From assembly GCA_033977485.1 (NCBI GenBank), contig CM066984.1, positions 109,912,691 to 109,976,690 on the forward strand: a stretch of 64,000 nt of DNA, given 5' to 3'. How positions within the stretch are numbered: the first letter of the stretch is position 1; every line of letters begins with the position of its first letter. A program made the translations under genes and the position numbers. The stretch is from Hydrangea macrophylla. Lineage: Eukaryota; Streptophyta; Magnoliopsida; Cornales; Hydrangeaceae. This document shows, one piece after another, positions 1 to 11,374 of this stretch. The notes under the pieces are model-generated. The model was given only the letters and a program-made list of their open reading frames with translations, was not told where the DNA came from and did not search any database.

Positions 1-374
1 GAGTCAGGATGTGCTGAATGTGATTGGAGGTGTGGATGAGAGTGTGAGTGTATCATTACTCTTTGCAGTGAGTAGGTGTTGGATTGTGCCCTCAAATCAT
101 TACTGTATATATGAGACATTGACATTTTATATATGGATATTAGTTTACATTTTATTATATATGTTTCATGAGATGATTGTTTGTAATCCTTAAGTATCAT
201 AGTAGGTAATACATGTGACATACGAATTACTATTCTTTGATACTTAGAATTTGTCATGGTGGATGATGAGACTGAATATCTCATCAGGTATACACTGTAG
301 CATAATTAACTACCATTGGACGGAGTGAAGAATCTCAATCACTAGAGTGTGAGACTCTTAGTTAATATGCTAGT
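1..374. other. No gene recognised
   Basis: AT-rich sequence with only short open frames. I see no domain, terminal repeat or tandem structure here. It ends at the TGTCACACC start of the LTR-like block. Confidence 0.4.
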
Positions 375-2023
375 TGTCACACCCCAACCCGCCCCCGCTG
401 CTAGGACACGTGTAACAAAGCTAACAATGGCTAAACAATCATTTTCAACGTTCCAAAAGTTAACATTTTGACTGAAATACCAATGGTAAAAATATCCTTT
501 TATCAAACAAAATAAAACAAAACAAAGTTTTAAAACCGTCGAGTGGTACTTGAGCAGAGTTTCCCCTATTACAGCATCATTCATCATGTTTTCATAAACT
601 AAAATTTTTTAACCCCTGCTGCATTTATTTCTTTAAATATTTTAAAACACACCAAAAACTTAACTAAAATCTATAGATTCATTCTAACATAACAAAAAGT
701 TTAAAGCATAACTTCTAATATAAATTTTTAAACTCCCAAAATATCTCCAACTAGTAATTTAAAAATGATTATTACAAAACCCATCTTAGCAAACCCAGCC
801 CCGTAGTCTTGATCATTTCTCTCCTCTTTCCGGTCTGCACTTGCAGTGGTTATTCAACAACCACAACAGCAAATAAAGTTTATTTAAGTTTACGCTTAGT
901 GAACATTCTAATCATGCTATCGGAGTGTGAAATGGAGCATATGTAATATTTAAGCATTCACAACAATAAAATTAGTTGTGGGCATGTCCAGTGACTAATC
1001 ACCCTCGTTCTGGACCCCTGATTCCTGGCCTGTCTCACTTTTTCCGTCACATATAGCGAAATCGCACACATTCACTCGTGACCGAAGTCAGGGGCGGACA
1101 TACAGAGGGTCAAAGGGGGACTGAAGCCCACCCCCCCCCCCCCCCCGGCCCAGACTTTTCTAAAATTGCACACTGACCTTACAAAAAAAAGTTTACAGTT
1201 AAGCCCCCCCTAAAAATTATAAAAGTCCCCCCTGGCATTATAAATTTGTCATATTAGGTCTAAAATATACACAACATATGTATAAATAGGTCTAAAAGCC
1301 CCCTCTGACATTATAAAGTTTGTCATATTAGGTCTAAAATATACACAAAATATGTATAAATAGGTCGAAAATTATTATAAATTTATCATATTAGGTCTAA
1401 AATATATGCAAAATATGTATAACTAGGTCCAAAAAAATATTTTCAGGGGCAGCCGTATCAAGCCCCCCCTAAAAAGATTTTCTAAATCCGCCCCTGACCG
1501 AAGTCAAATCATTTCGTTGGGTCGTCACCACTGTCCCCTTTTCGCGGAGGAATTCAACGTCACTTATATACAAGCTAAATAATGGTGATTATCACTTTAG
1601 ACCCTTTGACCCAAATAAGCACATAAGCAACTCAATATGTCAATATAGCAATTCAATATATTAAACATGTTAATTGCTAATTAACCACATATTTTTTTAC
1701 TTAATCACAATTAAGCATTTTAAAGTATTTAATAGCAATAAATCACATTAAACATCCAATTTTGGGATTAGGACACTCATTTCTGCGAATAATCAAATAA
1801 TCCTAGAAACTTTGAATTTTTCCTAAATCCAGCCCAAATATGAACATGTAGTTAATCCCCAACGAGTCCAAATATGACTTCGTATCGCGATTTGAGCAAC
1901 ATACGGTGAAGCTATGGCATTGGGAAGGTGGAGCCCTCACTTTCTTTCTTTTCTTTCTCGCGTCTCTCTGTGTGTTATTTCTCTATTCTTTTTTACTCCG
2001 TATTTTTTTTATTATTATTATTC
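375..2023. repeat. LTR-like block, family with TGTCACACCCCAACCC terminus
   Basis: Starts TGTCACACCCCAACCC, as does the block at 9545; both carry a related stretch further in (CTCCCAAAATATCTCCAAC-like near 731, CTCCCCCAAAACTTCTCCAAC-like near 11041). Plant gypsy LTRs often end in the reverse complement of this string, so the block may lie on the minus strand; that is inference. No coding domain is seen. It is interrupted by a hAT MITE (1089-1496) and by the Copia element at 2024, and a similar flank resumes at 7158. Confidence 0.5.
1089..1496. mobile_element. hAT-type miniature transposon (408 bp)
   Basis: The ends CAGGGGCGGA and TCCGCCCCTG are perfect 10-bp terminal inverted repeats. They are flanked by the 8-bp direct repeat ACCGAAGT (1081-1088 and 1497-1504), the target-duplication size of the hAT superfamily. 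The interior is non-coding, with a C-run and repeated GTCATATTAGGTCTAAAATA motifs. A related decayed copy lies at 14311-14668. Confidence 0.85.
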
Positions 2024-2244
2024 TGTTAACATATATTGTGTAATAATATCATATATTGTATAAATCATATAATATCCTTTGTGATTACATTCCTAGTTTA
2101 GATTAGGAATATTCCCTGTATATGCTAGGATTAGAGAGCTATAAATAGGACCCTTTGTATTCTTTGTAAATCATCTCTTACACAATAATATTTGTGTTCT
2201 CTATAATCTCTCTCTCTCTCTATTTTACACTATCATTATTTTCA
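2024..2244 (+). repeat. Copia 5' LTR
   Basis: Begins TGTTAACATATATTG and ends ATTATTTTCA. A TATA box (TATAAATA, 2140-2147) and a CT repeat before the end fit the LTR promoter and leader. It matches 6941-7157 almost throughout. Confidence 0.93.
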
Positions 2245-2257
2245 TGGTATCAGAGCC
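2245..2257 (+). other. Primer-binding site (initiator tRNA-Met)
   Basis: TGGTATCAGAGCC directly follows the 5' LTR. This is the usual plant Copia primer site, complementary to the 3' end of initiator methionine tRNA. Confidence 0.9.
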
Positions 2258-2724
2258 AAACGGCTCTCGGTAATCTACCGCTCCTTTTCTGCTCTTGGTA
2301 ATCTGTCATCAGCATCAAATCACCGCCACAGTCATTTATCACCATAAACATCATCGCCTATCATATCTGCCACAAACCCCACCCAATTGCCATACCATTG
2401 ATACCATCCATCAATCTGATCTATCAAAGCCTTGTCTATTAGCCCTTTATTGATCATATAGTCAATCAGCAAGAACGTCGCTTTGATTGTTGACCAAATC
2501 AAAGAGATTCATATTTTATTAGTATTAATAGTCCTATTGTTGGTCATATTTTATTCTTCTGTAATTCCAATACCACCGACAATTCCAATACCCACTATAT
2601 CTCAGTGCTATAGTTGACCGATCCTTTACACCATATCAAACAATAACCAAATAACACGCCTTCGGCCAACCCGGATCCACCTGACCCGCTTCTGCCCAGT
2701 CCGACCCAACCCTTTCTATTCACT

Positions 2725-4000
2725 ATGGAACGTAATGATCTTTCCACCCTTTCTCATCCTATTTCCACCATCTTGGATGGAACCAACTACATACCTTGGG
2801 CCCAAGCTATTTCTAGCTTTCTCAAAGGCCGCAAGCTCTGGCGATACGTCACGGGCGACATTCCTGAACCAAAACAAGCTACCGGGGAAGACGTTGTCAA
2901 ATTCGTTGAACGTCTTGAAGATTGGGACAGTAAGAACCACCAAATCATCACGTGGTTTCGAAATACCTCTACTAGTTCTATCCACCTTCAATTTGGCAGA
3001 TTCTCCACTGCTAAGTCTGTCTGGGATTTTCTGGAAAAACGGTACACCACTGCTGATCTTGCACACCAATATCAACTTCTCCGGAATCTACATCGTATGC
3101 AACAACAACCTGGTCAATCTATCAACACCTTTCTCTCTAAAATCCACTATGTCTGGGATCAACTTGCCTCTTCAACCAACATGGGCCGACCCCTCTGATG
3201 CTTAAAAGTTCTCTCACTATAGGGATCAACAATGCCTCATTCTATTTTTGATGGCCCTCACTGATGAGTTTGAGCCCGGTCGAGCATCTCTTCTCCATCG
3301 CACTCCTCTACCCACACTGGAGCATGTTGTTGCCGAGCTTCTATCAGAGGAAACTCGTCTTGCTAGTTGCAAGACTTCCCCTACCAATGCAATCCTAGCA
3401 GTTCGTGGAGGGTCCTCTTTCAGTAATAAAAATCAGCACCATCAACCGCAGCAATCTCACTCTTCTACAATCCTCTGTAACTACTGCAAACTCCCTGGTC
3501 ACCTTCTCTTGGACTGTCCCACCCGTTTCTGCAAGCATTGTAAGACGATAGGGCCTGGTCACTATCAAAGTGATTGCTTTAAGAATCCCGACAGGACCGT
3601 TCGTAACAACACGTCTCGAGGGGGTCAATCCAGGTCCAGTTACAAAGGTTCAAATAAGTCTGCTGCCACAATTACCGAGAGTTCATCCGTCACTGCCCCT
3701 ACTGAGGTCTTCTCTGTTGCCCATCTTGAAGACCTTCTGAAACAGGTTCTGTCACATTCTGGTAATGTACCCTCCACAGCCATGTCTGTCACTCTAGGTA
3801 CCTCTTCTTGGTTTTTTGATTCTTCCTGTTGTAATCATATGACACCCGATCCCACCATCTTCTCCACCAAAAATTCCGCTATTTATAACCAACCATCCAT
3901 ACTGCTGATGGTTCTCATATGTCTGTCAATCATATCGGAGATATCTCCACCTCTCACACATCTCTACCTGATGCCTACTTTATTCCCAATCTCACAATGA
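2725..4000 (+). pseudogene. Copia gag and protease region, frameshifted
   Basis: The first frame (2725-3198) has the plant Copia Gag start, including LDGTNYIPWAQA and a KLWRYVTGDI segment. Reading moves to another frame near 3200, with the gag continuation at 3248-4000. A CCHC zinc knuckle (CNYCKLPGHLLLDC) lies near 3471-3515. The protease motif near 3818 reads WFFDSSCCNHMT, where DSG or DSGA is expected, so the active-site triad looks damaged as well. The frame is lost again near 3890. Gag normally forms the particle and the aspartic protease cuts the polyprotein; neither is expected to work from this copy. Confidence 0.85.
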
Positions 4001-4086
4001 ATCTCATTTCTGTTGGTCAACTTTGTGATCTTGGACTCACTATAAATTTTTCTGCTTCTGGTTGTTGTGTGCAGGATCCAAGGACG

Positions 4087-4830
4087 TGACAGACTCTTGG
4101 GATAGGCCGTAAGACTGGACGCCTCTTTGAACTCATCAGCCTTCATATTCCATCAGACCTAACTCGGTCAGTTCAAAAGGCAGCCTCTACGACATTAACT
4201 TCTTCTCTCAGTCTCTGGCATGCTCGATTGGGACATGCTTCTGTTGATCGTATAAAAAATTTAGTGTCTAGTGGTCAATTAGGGTCAGTCAATAATGACA
4301 ATTTTGATTGTCTCTCTTGTCAAATTGCCAAACAATCGGCATTGCCATTTAATAAAAGTATTTCTATTTCCTCTGCACCTTTTGACTTAATACATTCTAA
4401 TGTTTGGGGACCATCTCCCACTACCACTATGGGGGGATCTAGATACTATGTGATTTTTGTCGATGACTATTCTCGTTATACATGGCTTTATCATATGAAT
4501 AGTCGTTCTGAATTACCACAGATATATATTGACTTTGCTAATATGGTCAAAACATAATTTTCATGTCCTATCAAAGTCTTCCTTGCTGATAATGTTGCCG
4601 AATATAAGGACTCTAAAGTTCTTCACTTCCTTCGTCAGCATGGAACACTTCCTCATCGGTCGTGTCCTGGTACTTCCCAACAAAATGGGCCTGCTGAATG
4701 CAAACACAGACATATTCTCAACACTGTTCGATCTCTACTCCTCTCTGCATCATGTCCTGAACTTTTTTGGGGGAAGCTGCTCTTACGTCTGTCTATACCA
4801 TGAATCGTATTCATCTCCCACTATAGAAAA
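4087..4830 (+). pseudogene. Copia integrase region, with stops
   Basis: A GAG-pre-integrase motif (WHARLGHASVDRIK) lies at about 4218-4259, followed by integrase catalytic-core sequence. This includes the DLIHSNVWGP segment and the FVDDYSRYTW segment near 4455. Premature stops lie at 4087-4089 (TGA) and 4555-4557 (TAA). After the second stop the same frame continues integrase-like sequence to about 4810, where homology jumps to the next frame. The stop and the shift disable the product. Confidence 0.8.
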
Positions 4831-6350
4831 TCAATCCCCCTATCAACGTCTGTATGGCCATTCACCTGACTATACCACTCTTAAAATCTTTGGTTGTGCC
4901 TGTTTTATTCTCCTTCAGCCTCATGAACGTACTAAGCTAGAACCTCGGGCCCGCCTATGCAGCTTTTTAGGTTATGGCATTGAACACAAAGGTTATCGGT
5001 GCTGGGATCCCTCCTCAAAACGTCTACGTATATCTCGCCATGTTGTCTTTTGGGAGCACAAAATGTTCTCATCCATGTCCCAGTTTCACCTCTCACCTGT
5101 CACTACTCCCGTTTTCTTCACTGATCCTTCCACTGACCTGTTCCCCGACACCACTGCTATAAATCCGTCTCTATCCCATTCACCCTCCCATGAACTACAA
5201 ATTCCAACACCTACACTTCAAAACCCAAATGAAGAAAATGAACTTGAGTCATCCAGCTTACCCTCTCCTAAGCTGCCTATCCTGCCTGATGGATCTGCAC
5301 TAGCTTCCGATGATCATCCTCGTCGTAGTGATCGGGTAAGAACACAATCAGTCCATCTTCGTGATTTTGTTGTTCTTTCTACCATTTTATCCCATCATGA
5401 GCCTCAAACCTACCGTGAGGGTTATTCTGACCCGCTTTGGCAAAAAGCGATGAATGATGAATTGCAGGCATTGGATCAAAATCACACATGGGACTTAGTT
5501 GATCTTCCGAATGGGAAAAATGTTATGGGTTGTAAATGGGTTTATAAAGTCAAGACCCACTCTGATGGGTCCATTGAACGCTACAAAGCCCGTCTAGTTG
5601 CTAAGGGATTTACACAGGAGTACCGTATTGATTATGAGGAGACATTTGCCCCTGTTGCTCGCCTTACTTCAGTTCGTAGCCTCATTGCTGTTGCAGCAAT
5701 TCGTCGTTGGGATCTATTTCAAATGGATGTGAAAAATGCCTTCCTCAACGGCGAACTTAGTGAAGAAGTTTACATGCGCCCTCCTCCTGGTTATCATCAT
5801 TCTCCTCATCAGGTCTATAAACTTCGTCGAGCTCTTTATGGTCTCAAACAGGCTCCTCGCGCATGGTTTTCCAAATTTAGCACTAATGTTGGAAACTTCG
5901 GGTTCACTTCTAGCTCCTACGACTCTGCTCTCTTTATTCGCAAGACTAAGGAAGGAACTATTCTACTCCTTCTCTATGTCGATGATATGATTATTACGGG
6001 GGATGATGCAACCGGCATCTCAGATCTCAAGGCATATCTCAGCCAGCATGTTGAGATGAAAGACCTTGGGAAAATTAACTACTTCTTGGGACTCGAAATC
6101 ACTTCTACTACTGACGGATATTACCTCTCCCAAGCAAAGTACTCTTCTGATCTTCTTTCTCGTGCAGGTCTCACTGATAATAAAACCAGTCCTACCCCTC
6201 TTGAGCTCAATTCTAAGCTTACTCCTATGGATGGTACTCCTCTTGATGATCCCACTCTGTATCGCCAGCTGGTAGGGAGTCTTGTCTATCTCACAGTTAC
6301 TCGACCAGACATTGCCTATGCCGTCCATATTGTAAGCCAATTCCTTTCTG
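4831..6350 (+). pseudogene. Copia integrase C-terminus and reverse transcriptase
   Basis: The long open frame holds the integrase C-terminal part (QSPYQRLYGHSPDY, FGCACFI, SFLGYG), a proline/serine-rich linker, then RVT_2-type reverse transcriptase. WDLVDLPNGKNVMGCKWVYK, DVKNAFLNGEL, YGLKQAPRAW and the catalytic YVDD (near 5975-5990) are all visible. This domain is intact by eye; it is orphaned because the upstream frames are broken. Homology leaves this frame near 6350 and resumes as RNase H one frame over. Confidence 0.9.
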
Positions 6351-6927
6351 CTCCTCGTTCGTCCATTTTGCAGCTGTGCTACGTATTCTCAGATATATCA
6401 AAGGAACTATGCTTCATGGTCTACACTTTTCTGCCCATTCTTCACTTGAACTTCGTGCCTATTCTGATGTTGATTGGGCAGGAGATCCTACTGATCGTCG
6501 CTCCACTACAGGTTATTGCTTCTTCCTTGGTGACTCTCTTATTTCTTGGAGAAGCAAGAAACAAACTGTCATTGCCCGCTCTAGCACAGAAGCAGAATAT
6601 CGTGCCTTAGCTGATGCTACCCAAGAACTCCTCTGGCTCCGCTGGTTACTTGAGGACTTAGGAGTTGTTCACTCCACAGCTACTACTATCTACTGTGACA
6701 ATCAGAGTGCTATTCAGATTGCTCATAATGACGTTTTCCACGAACGCACAAAACACATTGAGATTGATTGTCATTTTGTGCATCATCATCTAATTAATGG
6801 CACCACTCAGCTTGTATCTGTCTCTTCCGCAGATCAAACTGCTGATATCTTCACCAAATCTCATTCTCCAGGACGCCTTCAAGATTTAGTTTCCAAACTC
6901 AAGTTGATATCCATTTTACCACCTTGA
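6351..6927 (+). pseudogene. Copia RNase H region
   Basis: Contains YSDVDWAGDPTDRRSTTGY, ISWRSKKQ and STEAEYRAL, the diagnostic plant Copia RNase H block, ending in TADIFTKSHSPGRLQDLVSKL and a stop at 6925-6927. It is in a different frame from the reverse transcriptase. The polypurine tract follows within a few bases. Confidence 0.88.
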
Positions 6928-6930
6928 GTT

Positions 6931-6940
6931 TGAGGGGGGC
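6931..6940 (+). other. Copia polypurine tract
   Basis: TGAGGGGGGC lies directly before the 3' LTR, the expected primer site for plus-strand DNA synthesis. Confidence 0.8.
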
Positions 6941-7157
6941 TATTAACATATATTGTGTAATAATATCATATATTGTATAAATCATATAATATCCTTTGTG
7001 ATTACATTCCTAGTTTAGATTAGGAATATTCCCTGTATATGTTAGGATTAGAGATCTATAAATAGGACCCTTTGTATTCTTTGTAAATCATCTCTTACAC
7101 AATAATATTTGTGTTCTCTATAATCTCTCTCTCTGTTTTACACTATCATTATTTTCA
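6941..7157 (+). repeat. Copia 3' LTR
   Basis: Matches the 5' LTR closely but begins TATTAAC, not TGTTAAC, so its terminal TG has mutated to TA. The CT microsatellite is 4 bp shorter than in the 5' copy. Confidence 0.93.
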
Positions 7158-8015
7158 ATTATTATTCCTTTTCTTGATTAACTTAGATGCATATAAATAA
7201 ATATATCAACTACCTATAATGGAGGCAAAACAAAAAACTGAGTTAGTTAAATACCATATTGCCCTTGTGCATCTTCTCAAGACCATAATACCCCTTCACT
7301 ATACCATAAATACGGGTACATCGTAAAACTCATCATAATGATATATTGATTTGTGTGAGGGTAATTATGTCGTTTCAAATGAAATATTACATTCAGGTCA
7401 GTTTTTGAAATTTTAATTAATATAATAATGAGGTTTCAATTAACAATATCATATCTAATTATATTTAGGTCAATAAGTTTTGGGATATTTATTATTCGGT
7501 TCAAATAAAGTCAACAAAAGTGGCTATTTTGGTGGCTATCTACGAATTGGTCAGTAATATTTACATTTGGTAAACTTCTTCCCTCAAATTTAGGATTTAT
7601 ATATTATAATATGTATAATTACATTTACATCAACAAATTTTGGGATATGTATTATTCGGTTCAAATAAAGTCAACAAAAGTGGCTTTTTTAGTGGCTATT
7701 TACGAATTGGTCAGTAATATTTACATTTTGGTCAACTTCTTCCCTCAAATTTAGGATTTATATATTGTAATATGTATAATTACATTTACATCAACATTAT
7801 GTTGTATATTTATCATTCACTTGAACAAAAAAATCAATAATAATTGCTAATTACGTATTGGTTTGTAATATTTACATTTTGGCCAACTTTTGTCCTGAAA
7901 TTTAGGATTAATATATATTGTGGTTTTTTTTTTACACATACTGTGGCTTTTCCCCTTTCCCGAACTTTAAATATATGGAGATTAAATTAACTCACAAAAA
8001 TATGAACACATTTCT
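7158..8015. repeat. Dispersed AT-rich repeat with about 165-bp internal tandem units
   Basis: From about 7232 (GTTAGTTAAATACCATATT) this matches blocks at about 26286-26870 and 39250-39990: TATATTGATTTGTGTGAGG, then ACATTCAGGTCA, then AATATAATAATGAGG. Within it, a unit containing GGGATATNTATTATTCGGTTC and TACGAATTGGTCAGTAATA recurs about three times between 7465 and 7920. It is non-coding. The superfamily is unclear; a Helitron-like 5' end follows at about 8016. Confidence 0.6.
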
Positions 8016-8740
8016 ACACTATACTATAAAAGAGGCTTAGAGTGGTTTCAATTTCAATTTTGTCCTAATTTGTCATTTCTTGATTTGTTTGAAATCACAT
8101 TTTTACCCTTACTTTTCTTTTTTGTTCCATTTCCCTTTAATGATTACTTTCAAAAAAAAAAAATTGGTCATTTTGTGAGGGTAGGTTGGTCATTTTACCC
8201 ACAAAACAACCCGTATTACTATTAGGTCAACTTTTAAAATTAAATTATTCTAGAAATGACGATTCAATCAACTTTTCAAACAATTATTACAAATATTTAT
8301 AATTTCATTCAACTTTTAAAATTATTTAATCTACAAATAATGATTCAATCAACTTTTCAAGCAATAATTACAAATATTTACAATTTGATTCAAAAACCCA
8401 AAAGTCAACAATTGTAGGTTGTGCCTTGTTTGGCACAACCGCTTTTCAGTTTTGTGGTTTGTATGTTGTGTCGTTCTTCCCAAACAAGTCACAAGCTTGT
8501 TTGGTTTTGTTTTGTTTTGTTTTATTTGGTGTTTTGTTTGGTTTTGTTTTTATTTTTTTGGGTTTTTCCAAATAAACCACTAACACAAACCAGACACAAC
8601 ACAACCCGAATTGGGCTATGCCTTGTTTGGTTTTATTTTGTTTGGTTTTGTTTCTGTTTTTTTTTTCCCAAACAAAGCACTAACATTTGTTTTATATACC
8701 ATATATAAATCTATATCTATATCTATATCTATATCTATAT
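8016..8740 (+). repeat. Helitron-like 5' end and low-complexity TTTGGTTTTG tract
   Basis: TCTACACTATACTATAAAAG at 8013-8032 resembles the plant Helitron 5' consensus (TCTATACTAT-TAAAAG). The same AAAAGAGGCTTAGAGT text appears in reverse at 38055-38075. The rest is AT-rich; 8490-8690 is dominated by TTGTTTGGTTTTG runs. No coding signal and no matching 3' terminus were found, so element limits are not established. Confidence 0.35.
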
Positions 8741-8744
8741 CTAC
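8704..8744. repeat. TATATC hexanucleotide microsatellite
   Basis: ATCTAT repeated about six times. It runs straight into a second Helitron-like 5' end (TCTACACCCTATATAAAAG). Confidence 0.85.
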
Positions 8745-8957
8745 ACCCTATATAAAAGAGGTTAAATGTGATTTCTAATTTTAATTTTGTCCTTGCTAAA
8801 TGTGTGATTTCCAATTTCAATTTTATCCTTATTTGCCATTTTTTGAATTTTTCATTTTTACCATTTTCCCTTTGAAATCTTATACAATTCCATACATCTC
8901 CACACTCTTTTTTGGTCATTTATTCACAAACGATTTTGGCTTTTTTTTTCTTGAAAA

Positions 8958-9232
8958 AGTGAGGTGTGCCTATAAATTTAATTTATATACATGCTTAGAC
9001 ATTTATTTTTATTACACACATGCCTTAAAAAAAATAAACGAATTTTTTTTGTAGATTATGCGTAATATCCAAATATTAAATGAAATTTATAGGTATTGTG
9101 TGTGATCAAAATATTTTGGGACAACCAATTATGGGATTTATTTTATTTTATTCTATTTTTTTTAAGGCATGTATGTGTAATAAAATTAAATGTCAAAGCA
9201 TGTGTGTAAGTTAAATTCATAGGCCCACCTCA
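8958..9232. repeat. Foldback repeat with arms of about 80 bp
   Basis: The arm at about 8958-9041 (GAGGTGTGCCTATAAATTTA, ending TGCCTTAAAAAAAATAA) is an imperfect inverted repeat of 9156-9232. Related sequence occurs at 39796-39900. No target duplication was identified. Confidence 0.55.
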
Positions 9233-9544
9233 CTTTTTTAACAAAAAAAAAAAAACCAAAACCGGTTGCAAAACCGGTTGTGCCATGTTTGGAAAACCGA
9301 TTTTAGCCTTTGTTTTTTGTTTTTATATTTTTTTGTTTCCCAAACAAGCACCACTAATTTTGGAATAAAATTAATTTAAAATTTGTAAATTATGCGCACA
9401 CTCATAATAAATATATATATATAGTAATACATATAATACATATATAAGCAATACTTTGCAATGTTAAAAAGACAAATTATAATTTACAATTACTAATACA
9501 TCTATTATCATATGTTGCACAAAATACACATTTTTATTTTCTTT

Positions 9545-11225
9545 TGTCACACCCCAACCCACCTTGAGCAGATTAAGACACGTAAATCAAAGCCCACACA
9601 CCAACTCATCCTCTAATTATAAGAAAAACCATGAATTAGACCTCCTAAAACAACTTTGTTGACACAAACAGTCTCCAAGGGCAAAATGATCATTAATAAA
9701 GTATATCTAAATTTTATACCAAAAGATAGATTTTTGAGTCCCAGTTCCAACGCAAAAAACGGCGCGCGAATCCGAATTTTCTGAAAAGAGTTATGATTGT
9801 TTCCATAAAAACCGACGGTTGAGTAAAACAGGAACGAATCGATCCGCCCTTTGAGGCCGGATCGATCCGACTTCACATTTTCTAGCAGAATGTCCCCGAA
9901 AAGGGGCGGATCGATCCGCGGCAAAGGCTGGATCGATCCGGCTTCTGCAGAACAGTTTCCTGCTGCTAAAACATCACTTTTACAAGTTCAAATCAATACC
10001 AAACTTAACCAAACTTTATGGGACTTTAAAAACAACCATTTCAAACATACCCAAGTACTTCTAAACACTAACACAAGATATCCAAGTGTGATACCACAAT
10101 CAAAACACATAAACTCATTCTTAGGATCATGCAAACAGTCGGTTCGGTTTCGAACCGAAAACTTCGGTTCGGGTTGAGAATTTCGATACCGAAATCCAAA
10201 CTGAAATAAACTTCGAAAATATAGTTCGATTTTGAAATTTTTGTTCGGGGTTCTGTTCGAAACTTCGGGTTGAAATTCAACCGATTAATTTATTTATTTA
10301 TTTTTTTTTAAAATTTTTTTTTTATTACTCACTAAAGAGAAAAAATGTCTTTCAAGTTTCAAGATGTCCATTTGGTAATCAAGAATATTAGTTAAACTAA
10401 TAAAGTACCTTAGATCTTAAAAAAAAAAAAACCATTTGGGAATCAAGAACAAAGGAACAACTCAAATAGTTACAGTACTTAGTTTGTATTTCGTTATTAC
10501 TCACTAAGAGAAAAAAATGTCTTTCAAGTTTCAACATGTCCGTTTGGTAAGCAAGAATATTAGTTGAACTAATGAAGTACCCTAGATCTATTTTTTTAAA
10601 AAAAATCGGTTCGGGTTCGGGTTGAAAAATCGTACCGAAAACCGAATTGTACTTATAAGTTCAGTTCGGTTTCAAACCGAACTTACTTTGGTTCGGATTC
10701 AAATCGAACCGAAATGGTTTGAAAGTTCGGTTTCGGTTCGAAAGTTTGGCTGGCCCGAAGTGTGCCCACCCCTATTCCCAACATCAACATTCTTCCCAAA
10801 CAACATAAGAACTTCTAAAAATCATTTCAAAGCATTCCCATGTGTCTCCAAACCTTAACTAAACAGCAAAAGAGTTTTCAAAATCATTTTCAAACACTTG
10901 GCTAGCCAGTCACATACCCAAAACTCATAATGCTCCAACTAGGAGCTTAAGCATACACCAAACCCACATTTTTACCCCAACATGAGCATAAACATTCAAA
11001 CAAGAGATGCTAAGTTTAATTTACATCAAGAGTTACTTAACTCCCCCAAAACTTCTCCAACACACATGACTTGTGGCTTGCAAGTGCAACTCACACCGAA
11101 AGGTATATCCAACACCACACTTAAACTTGACATATTACAAACCTTCCAAAACTCTAGTTTATATTAAAAGGCCCAAACAACAAATGTTATAACCCAATTA
11201 AATAAATAATCCACAAATGTTATAA
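9545..11225. repeat. LTR-like block with GGATCGATCC words
   Basis: Starts TGTCACACCCCAACCC like the block at 375. GATCGATCC words lie at 9836, 9859, 9908 and 9930. The block is interrupted by a hAT-like element at about 10120-10773, after which similar sequence continues to about 11170. No gag or pol is seen, so it may be a solo LTR or an LTR fragment. Confidence 0.5.
10120..10773. mobile_element. Decayed hAT-like element rich in TTCGGTTCGG
   Basis: Both subterminal regions (10138-10270 and 10606-10750) are packed with GGTTCGG/CCGAACC motifs. The right end reads GTGCCCACCCCTA, a common plant hAT terminus. The left end is degraded (AGGATCATGCAAACAG). Between the subterminal regions there is a tandem duplication: TGTCTTTCAAGTTTCAA occurs near 10345 and near 10518. 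Confidence 0.55.
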
Positions 11226-11374
11226 CTAGGGTTGTACTAGAGCCGAGCTTTAAGAGTTGGCATCCTGCGCAAGCTTGAGCTTGGCTCGTTTATTATCGAG
11301 CCGAGCCAAGCCAAGCTGTTAGCTAGCCAAGCCGCACGAGCCTTTGTTGAGCAGCTCAACTTGTGTACACTCCT
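11226..11374. mobile_element. Short hAT-like remnant (GAGCCGAGC motifs)
   Basis: Begins TAGGGTTGTAC and ends GTACACTCCTA, imperfect inverted ends. The interior has repeated GAGCCGAGC and AGCCAAGC words. The flanks GTTATAAC and GTTCAAGC match at only 5 of 8 bases, so the insertion is old or the limits are inexact. Similar wording at 21500-21660 may be a relative. Confidence 0.45.

Larger units (their letters stand above)
2024..7157 (+). mobile_element. Copia LTR retrotransposon, nearly full-length, coding region broken
   Basis: Flanking LTRs of 221 and 217 bp, a primer-binding site, gag, protease, integrase, reverse transcriptase, RNase H and a polypurine tract follow in Ty1/copia order, with integrase before reverse transcriptase. 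The LTRs differ by only about three or four substitutions and one CT-repeat length change, so insertion was recent. The direct repeat ATTATTATTC lies on both sides, in a simple-sequence target that blurs the true 5-bp duplication. Frameshifts near 3200, 3890, 4810 and 6350 and stops near 4087 and 4555 mean this copy cannot make its polyprotein. It sits inside the LTR-like block that starts at 375. Confidence 0.95.

Noticed and set aside
2716..3205. Overlapping frames on both strands over the Copia gag
   Set aside because: Shadows of the gag frame starting at 2725.
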